Shown here: positions 19,505 to 28,394 of the stretch, in pieces | Position numbering within the stretch: the stretch's first letter is position 1 | Layout of the letters: every line of letters starts with the position of its first letter | DNA from: Garicola koreensis | GTDB taxonomy: Bacteria; Actinomycetota; Actinomycetes; Actinomycetales; Micrococcaceae | Length of the DNA stretch: 64,000 nucleotides | Reading direction: 5' to 3' | NCBI RefSeq assembly: GCF_014195445.1 | Contig: NZ_JACIBT010000001.1 | Span: forward strand, 1,054,001 to 1,118,000 | The notes under the pieces: generated by a model | Database searches by the model: none | What the model saw: only the letters and a program-made list of their open reading frames with translations | Told to the model about the DNA's origin: nothing | Made by a program: the position numbers and the translations under genes

Positions 19505-19915
19505 TCAGGGCTGCTGGCGGCGCTGCTCCCACTTCTCCTCCATGCTGGACATGAAGGAGCCTCCGGAGGGGCTGGGTGCTGAGGATCGGGGCCCGGAGCC
19601 TCCGGATCCTCCGGAGCCGCCGTTGCCGGGGCCTCCCCCGCCGGTGGAGTCACCGGCACCGCCGGTGGTGGCGAAGTAGACGCCCAGGCCCATGACCAGG
19701 AAGCCCACAATGCCGACTGGGATCCACTGCTGATAGATTCCGAAGACCAGGACGCCGATTCCCACGACGACGACCAGCAGCCCAAGCACGAGGTTGCGGA
19801 CGTTGAATTTGCCCACAGGAGCTTCCCGCAAGGAACTGGCGAAACCGGGATCCTCCGACTGGAGCTGATCCTCAAGTTCCTTGAGCATGCGCTGCTCGCG
19901 CTCCGACAGTGGCAT
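19505..19915 (-). CDS. DUF3040 membrane protein
   Basis: A 136-residue protein beginning MPLSEREQRMLKELE, the signature of the actinobacterial DUF3040 family. Two transmembrane helices lie at about 43-62 and 67-86, followed by a Gly-rich tail. The family is conserved next to mraZ in Actinobacteria, but its function is unknown. GAGGAG precedes ATG 19915. A terminator downstream separates it from mraZ. Confidence 0.88.
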   Translation of the reverse strand: MPLSEREQRMLKELEDQLQSEDPGFASSLREAPVGKFNVRNLVLGLLVVVVGIGVLVFGIYQQWIPVGIVGFLVMGLGVYFATTGGAGDSTGGGGPGNGGSGGSGGSGPRSSAPSPSGGSFMSSMEEKWEQRRQQP

Positions 19916-20033
19916 CGTGACGCTCCTCGGTACTGGTCAACGTGGTCTTCTCTGGGTTAACAGTCTATCTGGTGAGCTCTCATATGGCATAGTCAGCGTG
20001 ATCAGCTGTGACGAAGTTGTCATAATTTCGCTC

Positions 20034-21248
20034 TCAGCCATCGGCCCCGGCAGAGCCCTCCGGGGATGCCGGAGGGCGTTTCAGCAGTGACGCGGGCCCT
20101 GCCGAGACCGTGGGGAAGCGCCCCGCCACCGCGTCCAGTGCCCGCTCAGCGGCCAGCCGTTCCTCCTGGTGGGCGTCCTCGCCCGCATCGGTGAGGCTCA
20201 GCTGCAGCGCACCGTCGTCGGTGCTCAGCCGCTCAGCCCGAACCCCGATCAGCCGCACCGCCTGGGGCCGCTCCCCCAGCGCGTGCAGCAGAGCGGCGGC
20301 GTGCTGATGCAGCTGGGAGCCGGACTGGGTGGGATGGGCCAGAGTCGCCGACCGGCTCAGCGTGCTGAAGTCGCTCCAGCGCAGCTTGAGGCTCACCCCT
20401 GATGCGCCCAGTCCGGCCGCACGCAGCCGGGCGGCCACCCGGTGGCTGAGCCGCAGCAGTTCGGTGCTGAGCTGCTGCGTGGAGCTGATGTCGACGGCGA
20501 AGGTGTCCTCCGCCCCGATGCTCTTCTCCGCGCGCACCGGCTCCACCTGCCGCGGGTCGTGGCCCCAGGCAAGGTCGTGCAGATGCTCACCGCTGACCCC
20601 GAAGCGTCGGCGCAGCGTTTCTCGCGGTGTGGCCGCCAGCTGGTCCACTGTGCGCAGCCCCATCCGGTGCAGCGCCTCGGCGGTCTTTCCGCCCACCCCC
20701 CACAGCGCGGTGACCGGCAGGCTGTGCAGAAAGCGCAGCCGCTCCTCCGGGGGCACCAGGAACATCCCGTCGGGCTTGGCATGCGTGGAGGCGATCTTGG
20801 CGATGAACTTGCGGTCTGCGATGCCCACGCTGACCGGCAGGCTGAACTGTGCACGGATGTCGCGGCGAATCATCGCCGCCATCTGTGCGGCGGTGCCCAG
20901 GCGGCGCACGGCCCCGGTGAGGTCGAGGAAGGCCTCGTCCACGCTGAGCTGCTCCTTACGCTCAGTGAGCGTGTCAAAGTACGCCATGATGCCCGCAGAG
21001 AGCTCTCGGTAGCGGCTCATCTGCGGCGGCAGCACGGTGGAGTCGGGGCTGAGCCTCATCGCCCGGCTCAGCGGCATGGCCGAATGCACTCCGTCTGCTC
21101 GTGCTGGGTAGGAGGCGGAGAGCACCACAGAGCGTCCCTCACCGGCGACAATGACCTTCTGCCCATGCAGCTGGGGCTTGTCCAGCAGCTCAGCCTCCAC
21201 ATAGAAGGCATCCATATCCGCGTGCGCGATGATGGGAGCCCTGGCCAT
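20034..21248 (-). CDS. dinB: DNA polymerase IV (Y family)
   Basis: A 404-residue translesion polymerase. HADMDAFYVEAEL near the N-terminus and SVDEAFLDLTG carry the catalytic acidic residues; the helix-hairpin-helix segment (LWGVGGKTAEALHRMGL) and little-finger domain follow. The start is ATG 21248 (MARAPIIAHADMD); a longer frame to 21929 only reads antisense through the neighbouring gene. A -10 TATCCT at 21261-21256 lies 7 nt before the ATG, predicting a leaderless mRNA. Confidence 0.95.
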   Translation of the reverse strand: MARAPIIAHADMDAFYVEAELLDKPQLHGQKVIVAGEGRSVVLSASYPARADGVHSAMPLSRAMRLSPDSTVLPPQMSRYRELSAGIMAYFDTLTERKEQLSVDEAFLDLTGAVRRLGTAAQMAAMIRRDIRAQFSLPVSVGIADRKFIAKIASTHAKPDGMFLVPPEERLRFLHSLPVTALWGVGGKTAEALHRMGLRTVDQLAATPRETLRRRFGVSGEHLHDLAWGHDPRQVEPVRAEKSIGAEDTFAVDISSTQQLSTELLRLSHRVAARLRAAGLGASGVSLKLRWSDFSTLSRSATLAHPTQSGSQLHQHAAALLHALGERPQAVRLIGVRAERLSTDDGALQLSLTDAGEDAHQEERLAAERALDAVAGRFPTVSAGPASLLKRPPASPEGSAGADG

Positions 21249-21254
21249 ACCGTC

Positions 21255-21261
21255 TAGGATA
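21255..21261. promoter_or_regulatory. Overlapping divergent -10 elements (dinB / prenyl synthase)
   Basis: The sequence TAGGATA serves two directions. TAGGAT (21255-21260) lies 6 nt before GTG 21267 on the plus strand. TATCCT (21261-21256) lies 7 nt before ATG 21248 on the minus strand. Both genes are therefore predicted to be leaderless and to share one bidirectional promoter core; only 18 bp separate the start codons. Confidence 0.75.
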
Positions 21262-21266
21262 GGCCC

Positions 21267-22349
21267 GTGAGCGGACAGGACTTTGTACAACGCGTCAATG
21301 ACCGCTGTGCGGCGTTCCTGGAGGCCAAGCGGGATCAGGTCCGTGCGGTCTCCGCGGAGGCGGATGAGCTGGTGAGCTCCCTGACTGCGCTGACCGCTGG
21401 GGGCAAGAAGCTGCGGCCCGTGCTGGCCCGGATCGGCTGGCGAGCCTCCGGTGCCGCCGACGAGGAGGCTGCCGTGGAGCATTTGGGGGTGGCCCTGGAG
21501 CTCTTCCAGGCAGCGGCGCTGATCCACGACGACGTCATCGACCGCTCCGCGACGCGACGCGGCCAGCCCAGCACCCACCGCCGGTTTGCCTCGCTGCACA
21601 CGCAGCACAGCTTCGCCGGCGACGCCGAGCACTTCGGCACGGCCGGCGCCATCCTGACCGGCGATCTGGCCCTGTCCTGGGCGGCAGAGGCCTTCGATCA
21701 GGCTGAGCAGGCCGCCGCAGCTCCCAGCCGCAGCGGCCGTGAGACGTTCCGGACGATGCACACTGAAGTCATCACCGGCCAGTACCTCGACGTCCTCTCC
21801 GAAGTCGCCGCAGCCCCGGCCGATGAGGCGACGGCCGTCGCCCGCGCCAGGGCAGTGCTGACCTATAAGTCGGCCAAGTACTCCACGCAGTATCCGGTGG
21901 CACTGGGATGTTCGCTCACCGGCGGGCACCCGGATCTGCAGCAGGCCCTGGCCCGGGCCGCACTGCCGGTGGGAGTGGCCTTCCAGCTGCGAGATGACCT
22001 CCTAGGCGTCTTCGGCGACCCGCAGATCACCGGCAAGCCGGTCGGCGACGATCTGCGCGAGGGCAAGCGCACCGAACTGGTCACCTACGGCCTCTTCCGC
22101 TCCCCCAGTCCCGCCTCGGAGAAGCTGGCCTCCATGCTGGGCCGTGAGGACCTCAGCGAGGACGACGTCGACGCCGCCCGCGAGATTCTGCTCTCCTGCG
22201 GGGCGGTCGCCGCCGTCGAGGCCGAGATCGACGCCCTGGTCCGCGCCAGTGTGGACGCTGAAGGTCCCCTGCGCCAGCTCGGAGTGGGTCAGCCGGTGCT
22301 GGAAGACTTCGCTGAGGTGCGGCAGCGCCTGGTGGCTCGCACGTCCTGA
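21267..22349 (+). CDS. Trans-isoprenyl diphosphate synthase
   Basis: A 360-residue polyprenyl synthetase. The first aspartate-rich motif is HDDVID (near 92) and the second is RDDLLGVFGD (near 242); GGKKLRP near the N-terminus binds diphosphate. These enzymes condense IPP with allylic diphosphates to geranylgeranyl or longer chains for quinones, carotenoids or lipids; the product length cannot be read safely. The GTG start lies 6 nt after a -10 element. It is followed by a kinase gene after 36 bp. Confidence 0.92.
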   Translation: MSGQDFVQRVNDRCAAFLEAKRDQVRAVSAEADELVSSLTALTAGGKKLRPVLARIGWRASGAADEEAAVEHLGVALELFQAAALIHDDVIDRSATRRGQPSTHRRFASLHTQHSFAGDAEHFGTAGAILTGDLALSWAAEAFDQAEQAAAAPSRSGRETFRTMHTEVITGQYLDVLSEVAAAPADEATAVARARAVLTYKSAKYSTQYPVALGCSLTGGHPDLQQALARAALPVGVAFQLRDDLLGVFGDPQITGKPVGDDLREGKRTELVTYGLFRSPSPASEKLASMLGREDLSEDDVDAAREILLSCGAVAAVEAEIDALVRASVDAEGPLRQLGVGQPVLEDFAEVRQRLVARTS

Positions 22350-22385
22350 GGGTGGCAAGCTGCAGCCTTCGATACCCTGGAGACT

Positions 22386-23825
22386 ATGAGCACCCCGGAA
22401 AGCTGGATCGGCTCCACGATCGATCAGCGCTACGCCATTGACAAGCGTGTCGCCCGCGGCGGCATGTCCACGGTGTACTTGGCGCGTGACCAGCGCCTGC
22501 ACCGTGATGTGGCCATCAAAGTGCTGTTCCCGCATATGGCCGAGGATCGCAAGGTGGTTCAGCGCTTCGAGCAGGAGGCCCGGAACTCCGCGCTCATCGC
22601 CCACCCGAACGTGGTGCAGGTGCTCGACCAGGGTCAGACCCGTGAGACCGCCTATATGGTCATGGAGTACGTGCCCGGGGCCACGCTGCGCACGCTGCTG
22701 AAGCGTGGCCCGATGACGCCGCGGCTCACGCTGGCCTATGCCCACGCCGTGCTCTCCGGTCTCAGCGCAGCCCACCGCGCCGGCTTGGTGCACCGCGACA
22801 TCAAACCGGAGAATGTGCTGGTCTCCCCGGAGGGCCGGATCAAACTGGCCGACTTCGGACTGGCCCGGGCGGCCACCCACCATTCGGGGACCTCCACTCT
22901 GATGGGGACGGTCGCCTACATCTCCCCTGAGCTGCTCTCCGGCGAAGGCGCGGACGAGCGCGCCGACATCTACGCCGTGGGCATCCTGCTCTACGAAATG
23001 CTCACCGGCGTGCAGCCCTACACCGGAGACTCCCCGGTGCGGGTCGCCTTCCAGCATGTGAACTCCACGGTGCCCAGTCCCTCGTCGTATGTGCCCGGGC
23101 TGGCCCCGGCGCTGGATGAGCTGGTGCGCGAGGCCACGCGGATCGACCCCGACGACCGTCCAAAGAACGCCGATGCGCTGCTGGAGATGCTCAGCGAGGT
23201 GCGGGCACAGCTCACCGAGGAGGAGCTGGACTTCGACGGTGCGGCGGCGAAGCACCGGCGGCACCAGCAGTCGGAGACCGAGCACAGCACCGCCGCCACA
23301 GCCACGTCGGTGATGCCCGAGGCGCCGACGGAGGCAGAGGCCGACCAGGCTGTTGAGCCTGCCGCAACGGATGAGGATGCGACCCTCGCCCTGGGTGAGG
23401 ACTTCCCCACCGCCGACGACGGCCCGCCTCAGGAGGCCGCCACCGCTGCCCTGCATCAGGCTGCAAGCTCTCCCCCTCCCCCGCCGCAGCAGGCGGGAGC
23501 CGACGCATCGGCGCAGCGGTGGGCCTCCCTGGCCGAGGAGGACCGGCAGACGGTGGCCGAAGTGCCGCTGCCGAGCAGACTGAGCGTCGAGGATGCGCAG
23601 ACGGCGTCTCAGCCGGCCGCTGCCCCGGCCCGGCGCAGCTACGACCCGGGGGCCGACCGGAAGAAGCGTCAGCGCCCCATAGAAGAGCTGCGCAGCCCCA
23701 CCCCGGCACGGCGGGGAATCGCGGTGGCAGTGGCCATGATCACCGTGGCCGTGGTGATGCTGGTCGCCTATCAGCTGGGCATCAGCAACTCCATCATCCC
23801 GCCGTTGGGCGGAAGCACCCCGTAG
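22386..23825 (+). CDS. Membrane Ser/Thr protein kinase without PASTA domains
   Basis: A 479-residue PknB-type Hanks kinase. The glycine loop is near 22-30 (ARGGMSTV), Lys45 (AIKVL), HRDIKPEN with catalytic D138, DFG at 156-158 and SPELLSGEGADERADIYAVG. After the kinase domain (about 16-275) comes a 170-residue acidic, Ala/Pro-rich juxtamembrane stretch, one transmembrane helix near 444-463, and only about 16 extracellular residues. It thus lacks the PASTA sensor of PknB. -10 TACCCT lies 7 nt before ATG 22386. Confidence 0.93.
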   Translation: MSTPESWIGSTIDQRYAIDKRVARGGMSTVYLARDQRLHRDVAIKVLFPHMAEDRKVVQRFEQEARNSALIAHPNVVQVLDQGQTRETAYMVMEYVPGATLRTLLKRGPMTPRLTLAYAHAVLSGLSAAHRAGLVHRDIKPENVLVSPEGRIKLADFGLARAATHHSGTSTLMGTVAYISPELLSGEGADERADIYAVGILLYEMLTGVQPYTGDSPVRVAFQHVNSTVPSPSSYVPGLAPALDELVREATRIDPDDRPKNADALLEMLSEVRAQLTEEELDFDGAAAKHRRHQQSETEHSTAATATSVMPEAPTEAEADQAVEPAATDEDATLALGEDFPTADDGPPQEAATAALHQAASSPPPPPQQAGADASAQRWASLAEEDRQTVAEVPLPSRLSVEDAQTASQPAAAPARRSYDPGADRKKRQRPIEELRSPTPARRGIAVAVAMITVAVVMLVAYQLGISNSIIPPLGGSTP

Positions 23826-23841
23826 CGCCGGCTCGCTGCGG

Positions 23842-25248
23842 CTACTTCACCTGAGTCAGCGCCTCGGCGACCAGGAACGCCATCTCCAGGGACTGCTTGT
23901 GGTTCAGCCGCGGATCGACCAGGGACTCGTAGCGGGCGTCGAAGGCGGACTCGTCAATCACATCGGAGCCGCCCAGGCACTCTGCGACGTCGTCGCCGGT
24001 CATCTCCACGTGCAGGCCGCCCGGGTAGGTGCCGGCAGCACGGTGGACTTCGAAGAACCCGCGGACTTCATCCATGACGTCGTCGAAGCGTCGGGTCTTA
24101 TAGCCGTTCTTCGCGGTGATGGTGTTGCCGTGCATCGGGTCGGTGACCCACACGACTTCGGCACCTGAATCGCGAACAGCTTCTACCAGAGGAGGCAGCT
24201 TCTCGCGGATGTTCGCCGCCCCCATGCGGGTGATGAAGGTCAGCCGGCCAGGCTCACGCGCCGGATCCAGCTTCTCGATCAGCTCCAGCACCGTCTCCGG
24301 GGACGTATTGGGGCCCAGCTTGACCCCCAGGGGGTTGCGGACGCGGCTGAGGTAGTCCACGTGGGCACCGTCGAGGTCTCGGGTGCGCTCGCCGACCCAC
24401 ACGAAGTGCCCGCTGGTGACGTAGGGCTCGCCGGTGCGCGAATCGATGCGGGTCAGGGCCCGTTCGTAGTCCAGCAGAAGCGCCTCGTGAGCGGCGTAGA
24501 ACTCGGTGCGCTTCAGCCCGTCGAACTCCACTCCGCAGGCATCCATGAATCGCACGGCACGGTCGATCTCTCCGGCGATCTGTTCGTACCTGGCATGTGC
24601 CGGGTTCTCCATGAAGCCCTTGTTCCACTGCTGGACGGCCCGCAGGTCTGCGAAGCCGCCCTCGGTGAAGGCGCGCACCAGGTTCAGCGTCGAGGCTGAC
24701 TTGTGGTAGGCGGTCACCATGCGCTTGGGGTCGGGGATGCGCGACTGCTCGGTGAAGTCGAACCCGTTGACGATCTCACCGCGGAAGCTGGGCAGGGTCA
24801 CGTCCCCGCGGGTCTCCATATCGGAGCTGCGCGGCTTGGCGTACTGGCCGGCCATCCGCCCCATCTTCACCACCGGCAGCGAGGCGCCGTAGGTGAGCAC
24901 CACGGCCATCTGCAGGATCGTCTTGACCCGGGCGCTGATCTTATCGGCGGTGACCCCGTCGAAGGTTTCGGCGCAGTCGCCGCCCTGCAGCAGGAAGGCT
25001 TCGCCCTTGGCCACGCTGGCCAGGCGGTCCTTGAGCTTGTCCACCTCGCCGGCGAAGACCAGCGGCGGGTTGGAGGAGAGCTCCTCATAGGCGTCGTCGA
25101 AGTCTGGGTGACCGTGCCAGTCCGGCTGCTGCTTCAGGGGCAGCTGCCGCCACGCGTCGAGCCCCGGATAGTCTGCGGCACCGGTCTGCAGGATCTCTCC
25201 GGGTGCTGTCAGCGGGGTCTCGAGGCGGTTCTCATCTGCGATAGTCAC
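23842..25248 (-). CDS. Type II DAHP synthase (first shikimate step)
   Basis: A class II 3-deoxy-D-arabino-heptulosonate-7-phosphate synthase of 468 residues. Motifs include FLLQGGDCAETFDGV, VVKMGRMAGQYAKPRS, WVGERTRDLDGAHVDYLS, KLGPNTSPETVLELIEKLDP, TRMGAANIREKLPP and WVTDPMHGNT. It combines PEP and erythrose-4-phosphate. Of two in-frame GTGs I choose 25248 because -10 TAGGCT (25260-25255) lies 6 nt before it; GTG 25254 would add two residues. Confidence 0.96.
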   Translation of the reverse strand: MTIADENRLETPLTAPGEILQTGAADYPGLDAWRQLPLKQQPDWHGHPDFDDAYEELSSNPPLVFAGEVDKLKDRLASVAKGEAFLLQGGDCAETFDGVTADKISARVKTILQMAVVLTYGASLPVVKMGRMAGQYAKPRSSDMETRGDVTLPSFRGEIVNGFDFTEQSRIPDPKRMVTAYHKSASTLNLVRAFTEGGFADLRAVQQWNKGFMENPAHARYEQIAGEIDRAVRFMDACGVEFDGLKRTEFYAAHEALLLDYERALTRIDSRTGEPYVTSGHFVWVGERTRDLDGAHVDYLSRVRNPLGVKLGPNTSPETVLELIEKLDPAREPGRLTFITRMGAANIREKLPPLVEAVRDSGAEVVWVTDPMHGNTITAKNGYKTRRFDDVMDEVRGFFEVHRAAGTYPGGLHVEMTGDDVAECLGGSDVIDESAFDARYESLVDPRLNHKQSLEMAFLVAEALTQVK

Positions 25249-25328
25249 CCCCACAGCCTAAAGCTGAGGCTGACCGGTCACCTAATAAGGGGACAGAGGT
25301 TCCACATCATGAGAGGAATTCGGGTCCC

Positions 25329-27158
25329 TCAGGACTGGTCGGCGCGAGCCTGGGCAGCATCAGCGTAGAGCTGCTCGACGACCTCGCCGTAGTCCTTCAT
25401 CACATCAGCCCGGCGGATCTTCAGCGACTGAGTCAGGTGACCGGAGTCGATGGTGAAGTCCTCCTCCAGCAGGCGGAACTCACGGATCGACTCAGCGCGC
25501 GAGACTGACTCATTGGCCGTGTCGATCACCGACTGGATGTGGCTGATGATCTCCGGATGCTCGACCAGCTCCTTCATCGGCGTGTCCGCGGCGATGCCCT
25601 TGCGCCCCAACCACACCGGCAGCGTCTCAGGGTCCAGGGTGACCAGGGCGGCCACGAAGGGTTTGCCGTCGCCGACCACGACCACCTGGGAGACGATCGC
25701 ATCGGAGCGGATCTGATCCTCCAGCAGCCCGGGGACCACGTTCTTGCCGGCGGCGGTGACCAGGATCTCCTTCTTGCGCCCGGTGATGGTGAGGAAGCCC
25801 TCGTCGTCCAAGGAGCCGACGTCGCCGGTGCGGTACCAACCGTCCTCGGTGAAGTCCTGCTCGGTCAGGTCCGGCCGGTTGCGGTAGCCGTCGAAGACGC
25901 AGACGCCTTTGCCGAGGATCTCACCGTTCTCGGCGATCTTCACCGCGTTGCCCGGAAGCGGCCGGCCCACAGCCCCGATCTTCGCATTGTCAGGGGTGTT
26001 GACGGTCAGCGGAGCTGTGGTCTCGGTGAGGCCGTAGCCTTCCATGACCAGCACCCCGATGCCGTTGAAGAAGTGGCCCAGATGAGCTCCCAGGGCCGAG
26101 CCTCCGGAGACGGCGTGGGTGACGTTGCCGCCCATCCGCGCCCGCAGCTTGGAGTAGACCAGCTTGTCGAACACCGCATGCTTAAGCCGCAGGCTGAAGG
26201 GAACCCTTCCGGCCTGCTGGGCCTTGGACCAGGCCACGGCGGTGTCGGCCGCCTTCTGGAAAATACCGCCCTTGCCGTCGCCTTCGGCCTTCATCATTGC
26301 CGCGTTGTAGATCTTTTCGAAGACCCGCGGAACGGCCAATAGGAAGCTGGGCCTGAAGGTGCCCAGATCGTCCACCAGGTCCTTGATGTCTGAGGTGTGG
26401 CCGACCTTGGCGCCGGCTGCCACGCTGACCACCGAGATGAACCGGGCGAAGACGTGGGCCAGCGGGATGAACAGCACCGTGGAGGCATCCCGGTGAACGA
26501 CCGACTTCAGTGAAGCAATCGCGTTGAGGCTCAGCTCCACAAAGTTGCTGTGGGTCAGCTCGCAGCCCTTGGGGCGGCCGGTGGTGCCGGAGGTGTAGAT
26601 GATGGTGGCCACGTCCTTCAGCTGGGCGTGGCTGCGGCGCTGCTCCAGGGCGGCGTCGTCGACCTCGGCTCCCTCGGCCCGCAGCTGGTCGAGGTCCTCG
26701 CCTTCGATCTGCAGCAGCTGTTCGACGACGTCGAGCTTCTCCTGGGCCACGGCCCGGTCCACCGCTTTGACGTGCGACTCCTTCTCGGCGAAGACCACCT
26801 TCACCTGGGAGTCTTCGATGATCCAGGCGATCTGGGAGGGTGAGGACGTTTCGTAGATCGGCACAGTGATCGCTCCGGCGTACCAGATGGCAAAGTCCAG
26901 CAGCGTCCACTCATACCGGGTGGCGGCCATGATGGAGACCCGGTCGCCGACCTCGACGCCCTTGGCGATCATGCCTTTGGCCAGCGCCGCCACGTCCTCG
27001 CGGAACTCGGAGGCGGAGACATCAGTCCAGGTGCCTGGGCTCAGCTGGCGGCCGAAGAGTGCGTTGTCCGGCGCCTCGGCGACCTGCTTCTCCAGCAGAT
27101 CAGTGGAGTTGAGCTCAGGCTCAACGTTGACGGCGGCGGGCACTGCGTATTCGTTCAC
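25329..27158 (-). CDS. Long-chain fatty acid--CoA ligase (AMP-forming)
   Basis: A 609-residue AMP-binding enzyme of the FadD15/ACSL type. The P-loop ATIIYTSGTTGRPKGCELTH is near 190, MEGYGLTETTA near 370, GWYRTGDVGSLDDEGFLTITGR near 440 (over-length motif in part) and the adenylation lysine segment LKIRRADVMKDYG near the C-terminus. It activates long-chain fatty acids for lipid synthesis or degradation. GTG 27158 is preceded by GAGGAGG. A promoter TAGACA-17 bp-TAGTGT lies upstream near 27200-27230. Confidence 0.94.
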   Translation of the reverse strand: MNEYAVPAAVNVEPELNSTDLLEKQVAEAPDNALFGRQLSPGTWTDVSASEFREDVAALAKGMIAKGVEVGDRVSIMAATRYEWTLLDFAIWYAGAITVPIYETSSPSQIAWIIEDSQVKVVFAEKESHVKAVDRAVAQEKLDVVEQLLQIEGEDLDQLRAEGAEVDDAALEQRRSHAQLKDVATIIYTSGTTGRPKGCELTHSNFVELSLNAIASLKSVVHRDASTVLFIPLAHVFARFISVVSVAAGAKVGHTSDIKDLVDDLGTFRPSFLLAVPRVFEKIYNAAMMKAEGDGKGGIFQKAADTAVAWSKAQQAGRVPFSLRLKHAVFDKLVYSKLRARMGGNVTHAVSGGSALGAHLGHFFNGIGVLVMEGYGLTETTAPLTVNTPDNAKIGAVGRPLPGNAVKIAENGEILGKGVCVFDGYRNRPDLTEQDFTEDGWYRTGDVGSLDDEGFLTITGRKKEILVTAAGKNVVPGLLEDQIRSDAIVSQVVVVGDGKPFVAALVTLDPETLPVWLGRKGIAADTPMKELVEHPEIISHIQSVIDTANESVSRAESIREFRLLEEDFTIDSGHLTQSLKIRRADVMKDYGEVVEQLYADAAQARADQS

Positions 27159-27248
27159 AGGTCCATCTCCTCCTCGGTCGTCGGCGTGGTGGTGAGGTTC
27201 ACACTAATCAGCGCTGGTTTTGTTGTCTACTGGGCAGTAATCAGGGGC

Positions 27249-27614
27249 TCAGACTTGTGCACCATCACCCCTGCTGCTGCGCTTGGAGGGCATCTGCATG
27301 AAGAGGATCGCGATCCCCAGCACGATGACGCCGATGAGCGCGATCGTGGTCCACCCGGGGAAGGACACCGGCAAGAACGGGAACACCACGAGCGCGGCGA
27401 TGCCCAGCAGCATCAGAGCCGCGCCGATCACCACGCCGGGCTTGGCCCCGGCCACCGGGTTCTTCGGGTCCGGCTGGCGAAAGTCGTCCTCCTCCGCGGA
27501 GACGCTGTAGTCGCGCGGACCCCGTTGGCCCAGGTTCTTCGGAACGGGCCGGCCCGGCTGCGGCTGGGCCGTTCTGCGCCGGTAGAAGTTTCCGTTGTCG
27601 CCTCGTGTGCTCAT
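27249..27614 (-). CDS. Two-helix membrane protein of unknown function
   Basis: A 121-residue protein: a basic, Gln/Pro-rich cytoplasmic N-terminus (about 1-58), two transmembrane helices at about 60-81 and 87-107 joined by a short Pro/Phe-containing turn, and a short charged tail. No family was recognised. ATG 27614 lies 6 nt after -10 TAGTCT (27626-27621), so the mRNA is predicted to be leaderless. It is divergent from the acyltransferase gene. Confidence 0.75.
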   Translation of the reverse strand: MSTRGDNGNFYRRRTAQPQPGRPVPKNLGQRGPRDYSVSAEEDDFRQPDPKNPVAGAKPGVVIGAALMLLGIAALVVFPFLPVSFPGWTTIALIGVIVLGIAILFMQMPSKRSSRGDGAQV

Positions 27615-27674
27615 ACCCTAAGACTACCGGGCGCTGCCGCGGACGTCATCGCAGAATTTGCCGCCCACTCGGCT

Positions 27675-27680
27675 TAGAGT
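27675..27680 (+). promoter_or_regulatory. -10 element for a leaderless acyltransferase mRNA
   Basis: TAGAGT lies 7 nt before GTG 27688. It selects this start over an upstream in-frame codon at 27658, which would place the -10 inside the coding region. Confidence 0.7.
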
Positions 27681-27687
27681 ATGTGGT

Positions 27688-28392
27688 GTGTCGTTCTACA
27701 GCATCGCGAAGAAGTTCGTCGTCGCCCCAACGGTCAATACCGCCTTCCGCCCCTGGGTGAAGGGGCTGGACAACATTCCCACCCACGGGCCGGCGATTCT
27801 TGCCTCGAATCACCTCTCATTCTCCGACTCGATCTTCATCCCGGTCGTGGTGCCGCGGCAGGTACGTTTCTTAGCGAAGAACGACTATTGGCAGGGCTCG
27901 GGGGTCACCGGCACGATCAACCGGTGGTTCTTCAGCCTCAGTGGGCAGATTCCGATGGACCGCTCCGGGGGCAAGGCCTCCTCGGACTCACTGAACGCCG
28001 GGCTGCAGGCTCTGCGGGACGGGCACCTGCTGGGCATCTACCCGGAAGGGACGCGCAGCCCCGACGGCCGGCTGCACCGCGGCAAACTGGGGGTGGCCAA
28101 ACTGGCTCTGGAGGCCCGGGTGCCGGTGGTGCCCATGGCGCTGATCGGCACCGATAAGGTCCAACCGGTGGGCAAGAGCATCCCCCGGGTGCGCCGGGTG
28201 GGGCTGATCATCGGCGAGCCGCTGACCTTCGACTCCTACTTCGACAACGCCACGGACCGCTTCGCCCAGCGTGCGGTGACCGATGAGATCATGTCGCGCA
28301 TCATGCGGCTCTCCGGGCAGGAGTACCACGACCGCTACGCCACTGACGTCAAGCGCAAGCTGGCCCAGAGCCGCGACACTGACGGCAGCTGA
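27688..28392 (+). CDS. 1-acylglycerol-3-phosphate acyltransferase family (PlsC-like)
   Basis: A 234-residue membrane-associated acyltransferase. The catalytic HX4D motif is H42...D47 (SNHLSFSDS); the glycerol-phosphate motif is YPEGTRSPDG (E120). FSLSGQIPMDRSGG and VPVVPMALIGTDK complete the PlsC pattern. It probably makes phosphatidic acid from lysophosphatidate, although actinobacterial paralogues can use other acceptors. The start is GTG 27688, chosen from the leaderless -10 and alignment with the family. Its stop is 2 bp from the convergent tag gene. Confidence 0.92.
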   Translation: MSFYSIAKKFVVAPTVNTAFRPWVKGLDNIPTHGPAILASNHLSFSDSIFIPVVVPRQVRFLAKNDYWQGSGVTGTINRWFFSLSGQIPMDRSGGKASSDSLNAGLQALRDGHLLGIYPEGTRSPDGRLHRGKLGVAKLALEARVPVVPMALIGTDKVQPVGKSIPRVRRVGLIIGEPLTFDSYFDNATDRFAQRAVTDEIMSRIMRLSGQEYHDRYATDVKRKLAQSRDTDGS

Positions 28393-28394
28393 GC

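Noticed and set aside
21249-21929. N-terminal extension of dinB
   Set aside because: It is antisense to the prenyl synthase; ATG 21248 aligns with the polymerase N-terminus and has a correctly spaced -10.
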